Counted from the stretch's first letter, positions 1-11,060 are shown. The stretch is 64,000 nt of DNA from Schistosoma mansoni (GCF_000237925.1 NC_031499.1:2609316-2673315); one strand, 5' to 3'. A program made the numbers and translations. Notes: a model not told the origin generated them from the letters alone.

Positions 1-764
1 CACATCAAAAGAGCACATTGTCTTCAAATGAGTCAATCAAAGTGTACTTACAAAATTGATGTCGGATAGGGTTTAAAACTTTTGTAAGCCATTTCGCAAG
101 TTTATGTGTAGGTGACTGACACATCAAAAGAATTAGACGTAAGGGGATATTAGGCTTATGAATTTTCGGGAATCCATATAAATAAGGATACACCGAATCC
201 ATAGGTTTTAATAAATTAAACTCATCCTTGTTTACTTTCTTTTCTAACTTACGTAATCCATTGGAGTCAATATCAACCATAAATTTTCTTTTATCACTGA
301 GAATGGATTCCATTTTATTTTTGTAATCGAATTTATTGATAATAACAACACCAGATCCTTTATCGGGTTTAAGTATAATAATATCGGTATTGTTTCGCAA
401 TTCTTTTAATGATTTGAAGTGCTAAGAAGTTAATATGCTTCTCTGCTTTGGTTCAAAAGAGTGAAACTGATGCACTATATCCACTAATTTAGCTTTAAAC
501 CAACTTTGATTCTCTAAGGATGAATGGGATAAAGTACTCGATTGATCATAGAGGTTTTCGAATCGGACGTTGATTGTCAATTCAGAGATTTGTGTTATAG
601 GGATAGAAAAATTGAAACCCAGAGAAAGTGCCTCCTTTACATGAACGGACAATAGAATGGAGGATAAATTAATGACATATTTATCAGGATTGATTGGGAA
701 GGAAGTGAGATTATTATTATTACAGAAAGACTTCCTAAGCTTCCTTCTGATCACTTCTTTCGTT
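1..764 (-). mobile_element. Penelope-like element, reverse transcriptase fragment
   Basis: Minus-strand translation shows the N-terminal half of a Penelope-like (PLE) reverse transcriptase. LKPDKGSGVVIINKFDY is followed by VYPYLYGFPKIHKPNIPLR, the typical PLE spacing from the first RT motif to the KxHK motif. Upstream (422-754) a second frame gives a Ser/Asn-rich PLE-type N-terminal region. The catalytic palm and any GIY-YIG endonuclease would lie left of the window. The coding region is in more than one frame, so this is a decayed copy. An RTE LINE inserted at 776 separates it from its probable upstream part after 1246. Family call rests on motif recognition only. Confidence 0.75.
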
Positions 765-775
765 TTCGAAATGAC

Positions 776-1234
776 TTACTTACTTACTTACTTACTTACG
801 CCTGTTACCCCCCGTCGAGGAGCATAGGCCACTCACCAGAATTCTCCATTCAACTCTGTCCTGAGCCTTCCTTTCCAGTTCTCCCAAGTTGTTATTCATC
901 ATTTTCATATCTGCTTCTATTTCTCGGCGTAATGTGTTCTTTGGCCTTCCTCTTTTCCGCTTCCCTTCACCATTCCAAGTTAGGGATTGCCTTGTATTGC
1001 ACATTGGTGATTTCCTTAATGTATGTTCTATCCACTTCCAACGTCATTTTTTAATTTCCTCTTCAGCTGGAAGCTGGTTAGTCCTCTCCTATAAAACGCT
1101 GTTGCTGATAGTATCCGGCCAATGGATGTTGAGTATTCTGAGTAGACAACTGTTTATAAATACTTGTACTTTCTTGACGATGGTTGTAGTAGTTCTCCAT
1201 GTTTCAGCCTTCATACAGTAGGACTGTCTTGACG
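776..1234 (-). mobile_element. RTE-type LINE, 3' end, 5'-truncated
   Basis: Minus strand encodes the C-terminal tail of an RTE-clade (SR2/SR3/Perere-like) polyprotein: GAETWR-like motif, a WKWIGH-like stretch, then [20 protein letters not shown] and a final RRK stop. It ends in the (TAAG)n tail, seen as (CTTA)n at 776-800. An 11-bp duplication TTCGAAATGAC flanks it at 765-775 and 1235-1245, so it inserted into the Penelope-like fragment. Frame is not fully open. Confidence 0.85.
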
Positions 1235-1245
1235 TTCGAAATGAC

Positions 1246-1965
1246 AATACTACAAAAATTGATGTGTGTTTATTTGTTTTACACAATGTCAAATTGTATG
1301 AAAACAATTATGAATGAAATGGTTATTAATACTGAGATCAGATGGTCAATAATCTTTTTAATTTTTAAAGAAGTATCAAAATTAATGACAGTCTGGAGTA
1401 AAATGTATTGATGTTTCTCTAAGTGTCATCGGAGACAACGTAGTCTCGTGAACAAAGTTACAAGTAATGAATCTTTTATTATATTGATTTTTCAACCAAA
1501 GATTCCTTGATAAAGAAGATATACTGAAAAAAAAATTGTAGACGGATTTCGGAGTATTATTTTTCTTATTATGTTCGTCATTCTTATTGTGCAGATGTTA
1601 TGTGATCATTTAAAGATAGTCGTTGAAGACCCTGAACTCAGGTTTGCATTAAAATAAAGAGAGGACTTAAATTATCAGCATGATAGATGCATTTTGTACG
1701 ATTAGAATCTGTGTTACTCAGCTTTACAGTATAGGGTGGTGTTAATTAGCTATGATAGCGGGTTTTGACCTGCTAGTTACGTTGATTGATCACTAAGAAG
1801 TGATTTATTACTTGTTTAGTTAGTTAATTGTCATTATTCAATGATCAATTTATGCGAAAAGCATCCAAGTAATTTAAAAAGTATACACAATTTTTAGTAA
1901 TGAAGGTTATGTTGGTATTTGGATTTTGTGGGTGTACAACATAGACTGAGATTAGATAAGAAGAG
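1246..1965. other. AT-rich spacer with probable PLE remnant at its left end
   Basis: The first ~80 bases may continue the Penelope-like N-terminal region on the minus strand (frame reads into ISKTKE across the LINE insertion). The rest is AT-rich with no gene or repeat that I recognise. Confidence 0.35.
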
Positions 1966-2480
1966 TGTTATATTCTAGCGAAGACATAAGTACGGGTAAC
2001 TTCCGGGATCTAATAATGGACTATTATTCTATGTATATTCTTATTGTTTAACTATTGAGTAATTAGATTGTATATATCTATATTCATCTTATTATAAGCT
2101 TCATTTCGACCTATGGATTATTATTATACGACTTACTGTACCTAAATTATATTCAGTTTATTGATTACTGTATCCCATGTTTACAGCCACATTTGGCTTG
2201 ATCTTGTACAAATATTATTTACTATTTTATGGTGTGATGCGGTTTGTCTGTCTGCTATATAAACCGAGTATGTCTGAAATAAATGATCCGCATAGCAGAA
2301 GCTGTAACTGTTGTTCTGGACTCGAATGCATGGGCTAGGTGGACAATGGACCAATAAGGACGCTAGACTACTAATACCGGTCGAAGTCATTAGTGTTAAG
2401 ATTAGACAAGTCGCATTCTGATTGGTGGATAAATCACGTGATAAAAAAGCCGGACATAAAATCACAACAAATTCATAACA
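1966..2480 (+). repeat. Solo LTR (LTR retrotransposon fossil), type A
   Basis: Starts TGTTATATTC and ends ATTCATAACA, with a 5-bp duplication AAGAG on each side (1961-1965 and 2481-2485). It holds a TATA-like promoter (CTATATAAACC near 2260). Related LTR pieces lie at 30673, 42269 and 56285. No internal coding region follows, so it is a solo LTR. Ty3/Gypsy or BEL/Pao cannot be told apart from the LTR alone. Confidence 0.75.
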
Positions 2481-2485
2481 AAGAG

Positions 2486-2879
2486 ATTGAATGCCAGAAA
2501 GCACTGAAAAAATGCCTCACCCAGGTGCAGTACTTCTGAATAGTATTCACCTCTGACCCTACTACAGTTCGAAAGTAAGGCTTTAAAGCCTCACGAGGAC
2601 AGCTTAATCTTCAGGTTACTGAAGTGACATTCAATGATTTATATCTATAACTTAGGTCAGTCAACAATATTTCTCGATAATCAACCACTATTATAGATTA
2701 TATACACTTCTTGCCTTATATGTTTGGTTTCGTTTGGTCAAAATTTGTTACTGGAAATCTAGGAATTATCTTTTGTAATCAGACACCCGTAAGATGTTGA
2801 AAATATTCATATACTTGTGAACAATCCCAAAATGTTGTAGATTTACATTACAGTATGATTGCGTGATGTCGTGAATTGG
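2486..2879. other. Unassigned AT-rich spacer
   Basis: No gene, tRNA or repeat recognised. Confidence 0.4.
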
Positions 2880-3060
2880 TTGAGGTTAAACATTAACACC
2901 ATTGACTCTCGACTTAATGGTCCAAATATTAAACGTTTGCGCATAAGACCAAAGACCTTAGATTCCAATTCCTTCGAGTAGGATCGCGGATGCTCATTGC
3001 TGAGGAGTCCCACAATAGGACGAAATGACCATGGTCATGATTATACAAGTGTTTACAAAA
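2880..3060 (+). repeat. S2 hammerhead SINE, truncated
   Basis: Degenerate tRNA-like head followed by an S2 ribozyme region (CTGAGGA, GTCC/GGAC stem II, GAAAT). The 3' strand of stem I is missing because the copy is interrupted at about 3045, so cleavage is not expected. Confidence 0.7.
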
Positions 3061-3149
3061 CCGTTCTTTTATCCTATTGGTTAAAGTATTATTTTTCAAA
3101 AAATAATTAAATTTTATATTTAATTTTTTTTATTTGATAAACATAATAT

Positions 3150-3306
3150 TATTATCAGAAGGGGTTTTGTGGAGATTTAGTATTTTCATAATTGAAAGCG
3201 TGAGTCAATTGAAGCTACACCACCATAATAGGACGAAACGGCCGTCCAGTGCTTCCAGGTTTTCCATGGTAGTCTAGCTTCAATTGACTCACGCTTTCAA
3301 CTATGA
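3150..3306 (-). repeat. S2 fold-back copy with TSD
   Basis: Two inverted arms of about 40 bp (GAAAGCGTGAGTCAATTGAAG and its complement) enclose half an S2 ribozyme. Flanked by an 11-bp duplication AAACATAATAT (3139-3149, 3307-3317). Reads as a 5'-inverted minus-strand insertion: the 3' tail (AAAACCCCTTCTGAT) is at the left. Confidence 0.8.
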
Positions 3307-3312
3307 AAACAT

Positions 3313-3524
3313 AATATCCCCTTTTTGAATGACTTAAGGTTACATCAAGATTTTTCGGGAAATTTTGGGAAATTACAAAAAAAAAATTTATAATTAGGTT
3401 TATTCATGCCAATTTTTGTTTTGCTCATAAAATTTAATAAACATTTAAAGCATCTTTATATTCAATCTATTGGTTGAGCTCAAAAAAAAATAAAACTTAA
3501 GGAATATTGGATAGATAGTAGAAA
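3313..3524. other. AT-rich spacer
   Basis: Poly-A runs and AT-rich sequence, nothing recognised. Confidence 0.4.
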
Positions 3525-3950
3525 TTATGAGTCAATTGAAGTTAGACCACCATGGAAAACTTGGAAGCACTGAACGATCGTTTCGTTCTATTGTGGGACT
3601 CCTCAGTAGCAGTGCACATCCACGATCCCGCCTCACGAGATTTGAACCTGGGACCTATCAGGTTCGCGCTAGCGCTTAACCACTAGACCACTGAGTCGGC
3701 ATCCGATGGTGCTATAATGTTGATTTAAAAAAGAAATATGTTACATCTTGAAGAGGGCATGATAAGATATGAACTCCTCAGCAATGCGCACCCACGATCC
3801 CGCCTCTCTAGATTTAAACCCAGGACCTATCAATTTCGTGCAGGTGCCCTTCCAGGTTTTCCATGGTGGTCTAGCTTCAAATGACTTATAATCTCAACTA
3901 ATAAAATTACTATAATATCCACAAAACCCCTTCTGATAATGAAGATTATG
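3525..3950 (-). repeat. S2 inverted pair
   Basis: 3525-3725 is a minus-strand S2 copy (3' region, ribozyme with a 3-nt CTA insertion before CTGAGGA, B-box, A-box). 3770-3950 begins in minus orientation and switches to a plus-strand S2 3' end finishing ACAAAACCCCTTCTGAT. Confidence 0.75.
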
Positions 3951-3980
3951 TTAAACAATAGTTCAAATTCTAAGTAATTA

Positions 3981-4056
3981 AATTCACTTGATGTTATTTG
4001 TTTGTATCTTCCCATTATTGTTTAGCACTGCAATTGATCAGTCTCTTATGTTAGCA
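3981..4056 (-). repeat. S1 3' fragment
   Basis: Matches the minus-strand 3' end of S1 (GATCAGTCTCTTAT and TTTGTATCTTCCCAT). No ribozyme. Confidence 0.6.
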
Positions 4057-4384
4057 ACTGTGTATCTTGTCTAAAAAGAATTAACATTCTATATTGTTAA
4101 TAGGTTTTTCTATTATATCATGAAAAATCAAGCTATAGGGATAAATGAACATTTTTGTAAAGGATTAGATGTATTTAAAAAAACGTTTTTATATATTTTT
4201 TCATGTATCCATTTAGTAATTTGTCTATGGACACTTATACACACAAAAAGTGGTTCTCAAATGAATACATATGAAATTGACATGTCTTTAAATGTACTTA
4301 TAATTCCAAAAAGTCAGATTTTAAAATATATTAAAGTATTTACTCCCAAATATATTATAGAACTTTATTGGTTGAATTCATTTG

Positions 4385-4852
4385 TCAACTGAAGTTAGAA
4401 CACCATGGAAAATCTGAAAGCCCTGGACTCCAGTTATGTCCTAGCATGATGAAACTCCTTAGGTATTCCCTGAAATTCTAGTGAGAAGCCGTGATCAGTG
4501 AAGTTCAACTGAGTCTGTTGTAGAGGCAGTTACTCATTGAAAACAATGATGGACGGTCTCGCAATATCGTGGATTGGTTGAAGTTAGACATTAACAACGT
4601 TGGATGCCGGCTCAGTGGTCTATAGTTTAAGAGTTCGCGTGAGATCGATAGGTCCTGGTTTCGGTTTTTGTGTGTGGGATCGTGGATGCGGACTGCTGAG
4701 TCCCATGTTAGGACAAAACGGCTGTTCAGTATTTCCAGGTTTTTCACGGTGGTCTAGCTTTAATTGACTCAAAAACTCAATTAATAAACTACTATAATAT
4801 CCAAAAAACGCTTTCTGATTATAGAACTTAGTCTTTTGAAAAACGAAACACT
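4385..4852 (+). repeat. S2 near-full-length copy with inverted left arm
   Basis: Left 60 bp is an inverted S2 3' region. Then follow the S2 5' region (TTCTAGTGAGAAGC...), tRNA-like head (A-box CCGGCTCAGTGG near 4608) and a ribozyme remnant with a shortened CTGAGTCC core and AAAAC instead of GAAAC, so inactive. Ends near TTTCTGATTAT. Confidence 0.8.
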
Positions 4853-4904
4853 CACATATATGCAATCAATCATGTAAAAATATACTCGTATATATGAAAT
4901 AATT

Positions 4905-5190
4905 TAGATTGACATCATGAATGGGTGAATTTTAAACCACCACTGAAAACCTCGTAGCACTGGATGCCCGTTTCAGTTTGGTATGGGACTCCTCAGTGGT
5001 GCACACTCACAATCACACACACACACAAAACCTGAACCCAGGACCTATCGGTCTCGCTCACGAACGCTTGGTCTCTAGACCACTGAACCGGCATCCAACG
5101 ATGTTAATATCCAACTACAATCAATCCACGAAATCTCATCATCTTCCATCATTGTCTTCAGTGATTTACTATCTCACATTAGGCACATTA
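4905..5190 (-). repeat. S2 copy
   Basis: Minus-strand 3' region, damaged ribozyme, a CA-rich microsatellite inserted near 5015-5030, tRNA-like head, and 5' region to the ATTGTCTTCAGTGA motif. Confidence 0.7.
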
Positions 5191-5351
5191 GGACTGCACT
5201 GGTCATAGCTTCTTACCAGAAAGCCAGTTAGTCTCTAGTAAGCACATAATAATTAGCAGTATAAAGTTGTAGAGATTGTTGAGTTTAGATTGATATCAGT
5301 AACAAATGATGTTCTAAAATATGTTCCAAAATACACATAACATATTAATTA

Positions 5352-5557
5352 TTTACTTAGCTTACTTACGCCTGTTACTCCCAATGGAGCATAGGCCGCC
5401 GACCAGCATTCTCCTACCCACTCTCTCCTGGGCTTTCCTTTCTAGTACTATCCAATTGTTGTTCATTCTTCTCATGTCTATCTCCATTTCTCTCTCTTTG
5501 ATCTTCCTATCTTCTTTTGACCTTCAGGATTCCATGTGAGGGCTTGCCTTGTAACTC
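5352..5557 (-). mobile_element. RTE-type LINE 3' fragment
   Basis: (CTTA)n-like tail at left, then the reverse complement of the RTE C-terminal coding tail. Closest to the subfamily at 53839 (both contain the ATGGAATCCTGAAGGTC segment). Confidence 0.75.
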
Positions 5558-5872
5558 AAAAATGAATTTATTCTGTAACATTATTTTCTCTTGAATATAA
5601 AGTGAAACACACTTTATTCTTATCTTGTACCATGTAAATTTTTTGAATAAGTGTTTTTCTAATTGTTCATAAAACAAGCCTATGTACAAGTATGTCAGGA
5701 AAAAACGTAAGAATTTCCACTTTAAATTTCAAAAGTTAAAATGAATGGAAATTTTTTGGAATCCTGTTTATTTGACTATAATCTAAACAAAGTTGTATTT
5801 CTTGATACTTTCTGTTTCAAATTTTTATAAGATTTAAAATAATTTTTATTAACAGATATATATTCTTGAGAT
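5558..5872. other. AT-rich spacer
   Basis: Nothing recognised. Confidence 0.4.
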
Positions 5873-6262
5873 TATGAGTCAATTGAAGCTAGACAACCAT
5901 GGAGAACCTGGAAGCACTGGACGGCCGTTTCGTCCTATTGTAGGACTCCTCAGTAGTGCACATCCACAATCCCACCTCTTGAGATCTAAACCTAGTACCT
6001 ATGAATCTAGCGCCAAAGCACTTAACCGATAGACCACTGAGCCGTCTGGCATCCAACGGTGTTAATGTCTAACTTCAACCAATCCACGAAGTTGAGCAAC
6101 CATTCACCTATTGTCTTCAGTGAGTTAATATCTTACGACAGACCTGGTTGAACTCCATTGGTTACTGCTTCCAGGTTTTCCATGGTGGTCCAGCTTCAAA
6201 TGACTCATCAACTCAACTATATTAAATTACTAAGATCTCCATAAAACCCCCTTCAGATACAC
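5873..6262 (-). repeat. S2 copy, near full length
   Basis: Minus strand: 5' region, tRNA-like head (A-box near 6035, B-box near 5990), ribozyme, 3' region. The right end carries an inverted ~85-bp S2 3' end, so outer termini are inverted repeats. Confidence 0.8.
5914..5959 (-). ncRNA. Hammerhead ribozyme, S2 type, core intact
   Basis: On the minus strand: GCACTA, CTGAGGA, GTCC-TACAATA-GGAC, GAAAC, GGCC, GTC, CAGTGC. All core bases are present. The innermost stem I pair is A opposite C, and the other five stem I pairs and all four stem II pairs hold. Cleavage predicted after GTC. Confidence 0.75.
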
Positions 6263-6433
6263 ATTCTATCGGAAATTTACTTAAATATTCAGAATTCAAA
6301 CAAGCCATTGAATGTTGTGAAACCTTTGATAGCTATTTCATTCAAAAGTGAGACTTCATGGTAATGGGCAACAAAGAACATACCATAAATCAGACACAAA
6401 ATCTTCAGAGCCCGTAGTGACCACTGTCACATT

Positions 6434-6660
6434 TATATTATGATGTATGCTACTTATATTGACAGATATAAGTAGTATGTAACACAAACCGGAAGTTGAA
6501 TGTTTAGCAGCAGAAGATTGAGAAAACTCAATTGAAGAGAACTGAAAGAGTAAAAGAAACCAATTTTGATAACCAAAGAATTGAAAGAATCATGAAGCAT
6601 GCATAGGATAACTGTAGGAAGATGTACAAGTAATGTATTCAATGTATGGTTATCACATGT
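6434..6660 (+). repeat. RP family repeat (palindrome-ended)
   Basis: Begins with an inverted repeat around CTACTTATATTGACAGATAT/AAGTAGTATG, then an A/G-rich body (AAGATTGAG, AAGAGAACTGAAAGAG). Copies with the same design lie at 6845, 9975, 19872, 38640 and 46985. No coding capacity. Confidence 0.65.
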
Positions 6661-6844
6661 TATGAAAACACTCTGTAGAAGGTTTGCAAAGATTATTTAA
6701 CTTTAAGGTATTTCCAACAAGAGGTCTTAGTCTATCTGAAAATATTAGCTTGGATCCAAGAATATCCAGCTAATAAGTTTTAAGTAGGCTGAACTTTATA
6801 TTTTAGATTACACTGAACCGTATATTCTGCTGTGTTGTAGTTAA
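6661..6844. other. Unassigned spacer
   Basis: Nothing recognised. Confidence 0.35.
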
Positions 6845-7112
6845 CGAGAACACAGGTGAGGACAACCAACTATGTATTTAGTTCAAATTACAACGTTGGT
6901 TGATAAAATACAAAAACCATACTCTGTTACTCTATTTGCAAAATGTTATTTAATTGTCTCAGGCTTCATTGTTCCTGGATTTCCATACCAATTGCTTTTT
7001 ATTTCTGTTCTTTTCTTCTTGATCTTCTTAATTTTCTGCTGTCATATATTCTAGTCCTTACTCACGATGTATACTACTTATGTCGATATAAGTAGCCCAT
7101 ACCACAGTACTA
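6845..7112 (-). repeat. RP family repeat
   Basis: Minus-strand copy: T/C-rich body and terminal palindrome TACTACTTATGTCGATATAA near 7070. Confidence 0.6.
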
Positions 7113-7291
7113 CAGTTTTCATTATTACTTCAAAGAAATTTTTGTATGATTTGTCAAATCAAAACAAAAAATTTTCCCAATATTTCTAAAGAAAAGAAAA
7201 AAAAGTTTACTTAAAAACTAAATCATAAAACTATTTTGACGTAAATTTATGAAGTTTGTAATTGAAAAACAAAAATATTAAAATGAATGAA

Positions 7292-7613
7292 GCAACAGTG
7301 TTTTATGTGAGAGGATAAGCCAGCTTCAAGCTGAAGAGGAAATTAGGAAAAGACGTTGGTAATGGATCGGACATACATTAAGGAAATCACCAATGTGCAT
7401 CACTAGGCAATCCCTAACATGGAATAGTGAAGGGAAGTGGAAAATAGAGAGGCCAAAGATCACATTACGCTTAGAAATAGAAGCAGATATGAAAAGGATG
7501 AATGTTAACTGGAAAGAACTGGAAAGAATTGTTTGGGACAGGGTTGGACGGAGAATGCTGGCAGGCGGCTTATGCTCCTGCGCGAGGGGCGACAGGCGTA
7601 AGGAAGGAAGTTG
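7292..7613 (+). mobile_element. RTE-type LINE 3' fragment
   Basis: Plus strand encodes the RTE C-terminal tail: [19 protein letters not shown], then a [23 protein letters not shown] stretch to a terminal RRK. The TAAG tail is degraded (GTAAGGAAGG). Confidence 0.8.
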
Positions 7614-7636
7614 ATATTGTGTACTTGAATCTTCCA

Positions 7637-7730
7637 ATTGATGTTTATGACTGTAATTGATCAGTCTCTTATTGGTATATGTACATTGGAATGCCTCGAT
7701 ATTGCCAGCAAGTCACAAGAATTATAAGCA
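7637..7730 (-). repeat. S1 3' fragment
   Basis: Matches the S1 minus-strand 3' half (GATCAGTCTCTTATTGG ... AAGCAAAGATGG); the ribozyme part is absent. Confidence 0.65.
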
Positions 7731-7871
7731 AAGATGGGTAGTAGCTATGTAAATAATAATAATAATAATAAATGTGAACCAACTAGAAACTTAACTTAAT
7801 ACAAATTAAATGATAATAATTGTAATAATAATTCAGTTGTAAATTTATTTTCATGATATATTTATTATTTA

Positions 7872-8300
7872 TTCAATTGACTCATGATCTCAACTATAAA
7901 AAATTACTAAAATGTCCACAAAACCCCTTCTGATAATGATCATATGCTCACTGGTGACTGGCTCCATGAGATATTTTTTTGAATTCTAGTGAGACGCAGT
8001 GACCAGTGGAGTTCAACCAGGTCTGTTGAGAGACATCAACTCACTGAAGATATTGGTGAATGGTTGCTCAATTTCGTGGATTAGTTGAATTTTGACATTA
8101 ACACCGTTGGATGCCGGCTCAGTGGTCTATCGGTTAAGTGCTTTGGCGCGTGTCTGGTAGATCCTGGGTTCGAATCTTGTGAGGCGGGAACGTGGATGCG
8201 CACTACTGAGGAGCCCCACAATAGGACGAAACGGCTGTCAAGCGCTTCCAGGTTTTCCATGTTGGTCTAGCTTCAATTGACCCATGATCTCAATTATATA
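7872..8300 (+). repeat. S2 unit-length copy with direct end repeats
   Basis: The S2 3' region (CAATTGACTCATGATCTCAA) occurs at 7874 and again, slightly changed, at 8274, exactly 400 bp apart. In between are the S2 3' tail (CTTCTGAT), 5' region, tRNA-like head (A-box near 8115, B-box GGGTTCGAATC near 8166) and ribozyme. It is a circularly permuted or dimer-derived monomer. Confidence 0.8.
8200..8245 (+). ncRNA. Hammerhead ribozyme, S2 type, weakened stems
   Basis: Core CTGAGGA, GAAAC and cleavage triplet GTC are intact. Stem II GCCC/GGAC has one mismatch, and stem I GCACTA/AAGCGC has two. Confidence 0.55.
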
Positions 8301-8644
8301 ATAATTTAATATTTGAATTAAACTTATATCACATGGTCATGTTCTCTTAATGAGATTATACAATATCATGGAATCATTTTGCTTCGAATTTTGACTAGAT
8401 AATGTTCAATTTGAAATAATTGGATTACTTAATATAGGAAAATGGTTTCTTTTATTAATGTTTAGACGAATATCTTAATGGTAGAATAAACAATAATATT
8501 CCATTCATAAAACTAACTATTAAATATAATTTCAATGTGATGAAAGTTTTTATGTTTGTTTACAGAAGAAAGAGATTAAGATGATTAATAATAAAAATAG
8601 AGACGGATTAACTGTTCCATATGAATATGAGATTTCTTAACAGT
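8301..8644. other. AT-rich spacer
   Basis: Nothing recognised. Confidence 0.4.
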
Positions 8645-8900
8645 AATTAATCATGAACATCAACTCTGAGATGCAGGTACATCCAGCTGACGAGTCCCAA
8701 ATAGGACGAAACGGGCATCGTGGATTTCACTACTAGCCACTATCCATCTTTACTTACCATGCTTGTGAATTAAGGCTATATCGAGGCAATACGCACAGTA
8801 TGCACATATGCCAATTAGAGACTGACCAGTTGCAGTCCTAACAAATCGATGGGAAGATTCAAACAAGCAATACTGAATGAAATTATTAATGAATGTTTGT
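8645..8900 (+). repeat. S1 (Sm-alpha-like) copy, head missing
   Basis: Starts just after the tRNA-like head (AACATCAACTCTGAGATGC), then ribozyme and the full S1 3' half (AGTTGCAGTCCTAA, AAGATTCAAACAAG). Confidence 0.8.
8681..8725 (+). ncRNA. Hammerhead ribozyme, S1 (Sm-alpha) type
   Basis: ATCCAG, CTGACGA, GTCC-CAAATA-GGAC, GAAAC, GGGC, ATC, GTGGAT. Core and stem II are intact. The cleavage triplet is AUC, an allowed NUH. One stem I pair (G-G) is lost. Confidence 0.7.
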
Positions 8901-8949
8901 TGAGATAGTGTAAGATCATCAGGTTACTTAAGAAATGTGTTAGTTTAGT

Positions 8950-9330
8950 CTCCCTCAAGGATGCAGTTCGATGATTTCTTCAGTGTGTATTTTATTCACT
9001 TCCAACGTGTTTTACTAATTTCCTCTTCATCTGGAAGCCGGTTTTTCCTCTCACACAATGGACTGTTGCTGACAGTATCCAGTCGGCTGACATTGAGTAT
9101 CTTGCGTAGATAATTGTTTATAAATACTTGTACATGTTCGATGATGGTTGTGATAGTTCACAAAGTTTCAGCTCTGCATGGTGGAACTGTCTTTGGTTTG
9201 AGTTATAATTTCTGGTCAGCATTTTTTAGTGAGTTAGTTTTCTACGGGATGGGGTCGCTAACCCCTTGAACAACCCTCCTCCTTTATCCGAGCTTGAGAC
9301 CGGTAGAATCCCCAGAGCAGCTCTAGCCAA
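8950..9330 (-). mobile_element. RTE-type LINE fragment with inverted 5' piece
   Basis: 8950-9200 is minus-strand LINE coding 3' region. From about 9226, plus-strand sequence matches the LINE-type leader also seen at 31711 (GATGGGGTCGCTAACCCC, AACCCTCCTCCTTTA). Opposite orientation of the two parts suggests 5' inversion during insertion. Confidence 0.6.
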
Positions 9331-9974
9331 AGTTTAACATGATCGCAAAACTCTTAAAATGTAGGTTGAACGGGGTTAAGAAAAACCTCAAAGGATTTTG
9401 TGGAGAACAGCACATACTTCCAGTAACTTTATATCCCTTTTGTCTGCTCGTTATGGATAAGATTTGATAAATACATAGCCGAAAATTGACCAAATAACAT
9501 GAATGTATGAACCGTAAAATAATAACGCTCTAGAACAAATTCATAAGTAAGCAAAAGTTTAGCGTGTGCCGAATAAATGAAAAGTACACATCTATGTGAT
9601 AATGTTCAGAATGATAATAAATGCCCTGAAATCAAGACAAAAAACCCAGTGAATTCAACAGTATCAGGAGGGTCAAATGAAACATATTTCTACCTTCTGT
9701 GGTACATATAAATTAAATAGTTCTTCTTTGATAATGATTATACATGAATCCTTAACGAGTAAATTTCATTCTTACTTATCATATTTTACAACTGAGACTA
9801 AGTAATAAACCATGTAACATGTCTCAGAATCAGTCTCAGTGGAACAAGTGTATTTAGTCGTTATCTTCCTTCAGATTCTTAAACCAAATTTTTATGTTAC
9901 GAATTGATTCTTTCATTTCATATCATGTCATTCATACCTATTATTTCCTACAACTTTTATTACTGTTACTACTC
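9331..9974. other. AT-rich spacer
   Basis: The first ~100 bp may continue the LINE leader. The remainder is unassigned. Confidence 0.35.
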
Positions 9975-10245
9975 CTGTTGTGAATGGAAACTAAGGTGGG
10001 GAAGACTAATTCATTGTTTAGTAAAATGTGAAAATATATCACTTGCACATCTTTTTTGAATTCTCTTTTACAAGATCAATTGTTCCTTCTTTTGTTGTCG
10101 TTATCTTGATTACTTACAATTTCCCTCTTCTCTCTCCCCTTCATTTCAATCTTCTCAATCTTATGCTCTTAGACATTCTACATCTGACTGGTGTTATATA
10201 CTACTTAAATCCGCAAACATAAGTAGCGTACACCACACTACTACT
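9975..10245 (-). repeat. RP family repeat
   Basis: Minus-strand copy with T/C-rich body and terminal palindrome TACTTAAATCCGCAAACATA flanking AGTAGCGTAC. The open frame over 10028-10222 is an artefact of the pyrimidine-rich strand. Confidence 0.6.
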
Positions 10246-10729
10246 ACTACAACTACTGTTATTACATTCACTGGTCTATGTTTTATCTTGATAATTTCAT
10301 CTAGCTATACTTTACGTAGTATGGTAACTGGAACTGATGATGTTTATAACTAATTATCACTTCAGATAAACATTATTTTATTGATTCGATTATTCTGCAA
10401 AACAATTTTTGCCGCCAAAAATTTTCAATATGACATCGTTCAACTTTAATTTTCACTACATAGATACATATTTAGCGATCTTCTTAAGATATTTATAAGA
10501 TATTTTCCATTTGTGTATAGTCAGTAATTAAATAACAGCTCTTCAGCTCCACACCTGCTGTGATCAGTAGGTTATATTTTGATATTGGCGTCCAAGTAAT
10601 CAAATTAGCTAAATGTAAACTTATCCGAAATTAAATACTGCTGATAGAATTGAATAACATTTCATAACAACATGAATTATTGTTGTAAAATGATGATAAC
10701 AACATGAAATGTTATCTGACAATTTTAAT
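10246..10729. other. AT-rich spacer
   Basis: Nothing recognised apart from a short ATGTTATC/AACATG inverted repeat near 10690. Confidence 0.35.
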
Positions 10730-11060
10730 CAAATTGTGGATTAGTGGAGATTGTAGTAGGGATTAACTTCAAGATGGATTTCCTGGAGTTCTAATGAGAA
10801 GCTATGGTCGATTGAGTCCAATCTGTGTCGGGTGGTAACAGTTATCCACCTCAGAAATGGACGAATGGTGGAGCAACATTATGGATCGATTGAAGTTAGA
10901 CATTACCACTGCTGGATCCCGGCTTAGTGGTCTGGAGGAGAAGCGTTCACGCGCAAGACCTAGGGTCCTGGGTTTGAATCCCACATGCGGGATCGTGGGC
11001 GCGCGCAGCTCAAGAGTCTCATACTAGGATGGAATGATCGTCCATTTCTTCGAAGAGATA
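10730..11060 (+). repeat. S2 copy, old
   Basis: 5' region, tRNA-like head (GGCTTAGTGG, B-box GGGTTTGAATCCC) and an eroded ribozyme lacking the CTGAGGA core. The 3' end is missing. Confidence 0.7.

Noticed and set aside
776-800. (CTTA)n run as a telomere-like or regulatory repeat
   Set aside because: It is the 3' tail of the RTE LINE; the same tail follows the same coding end at 20107, 31892, 54420 and 59900.
4660-4735. Active S2 hammerhead
   Set aside because: Core shortened to CTGAGTCC and GAAAC is AAAAC.
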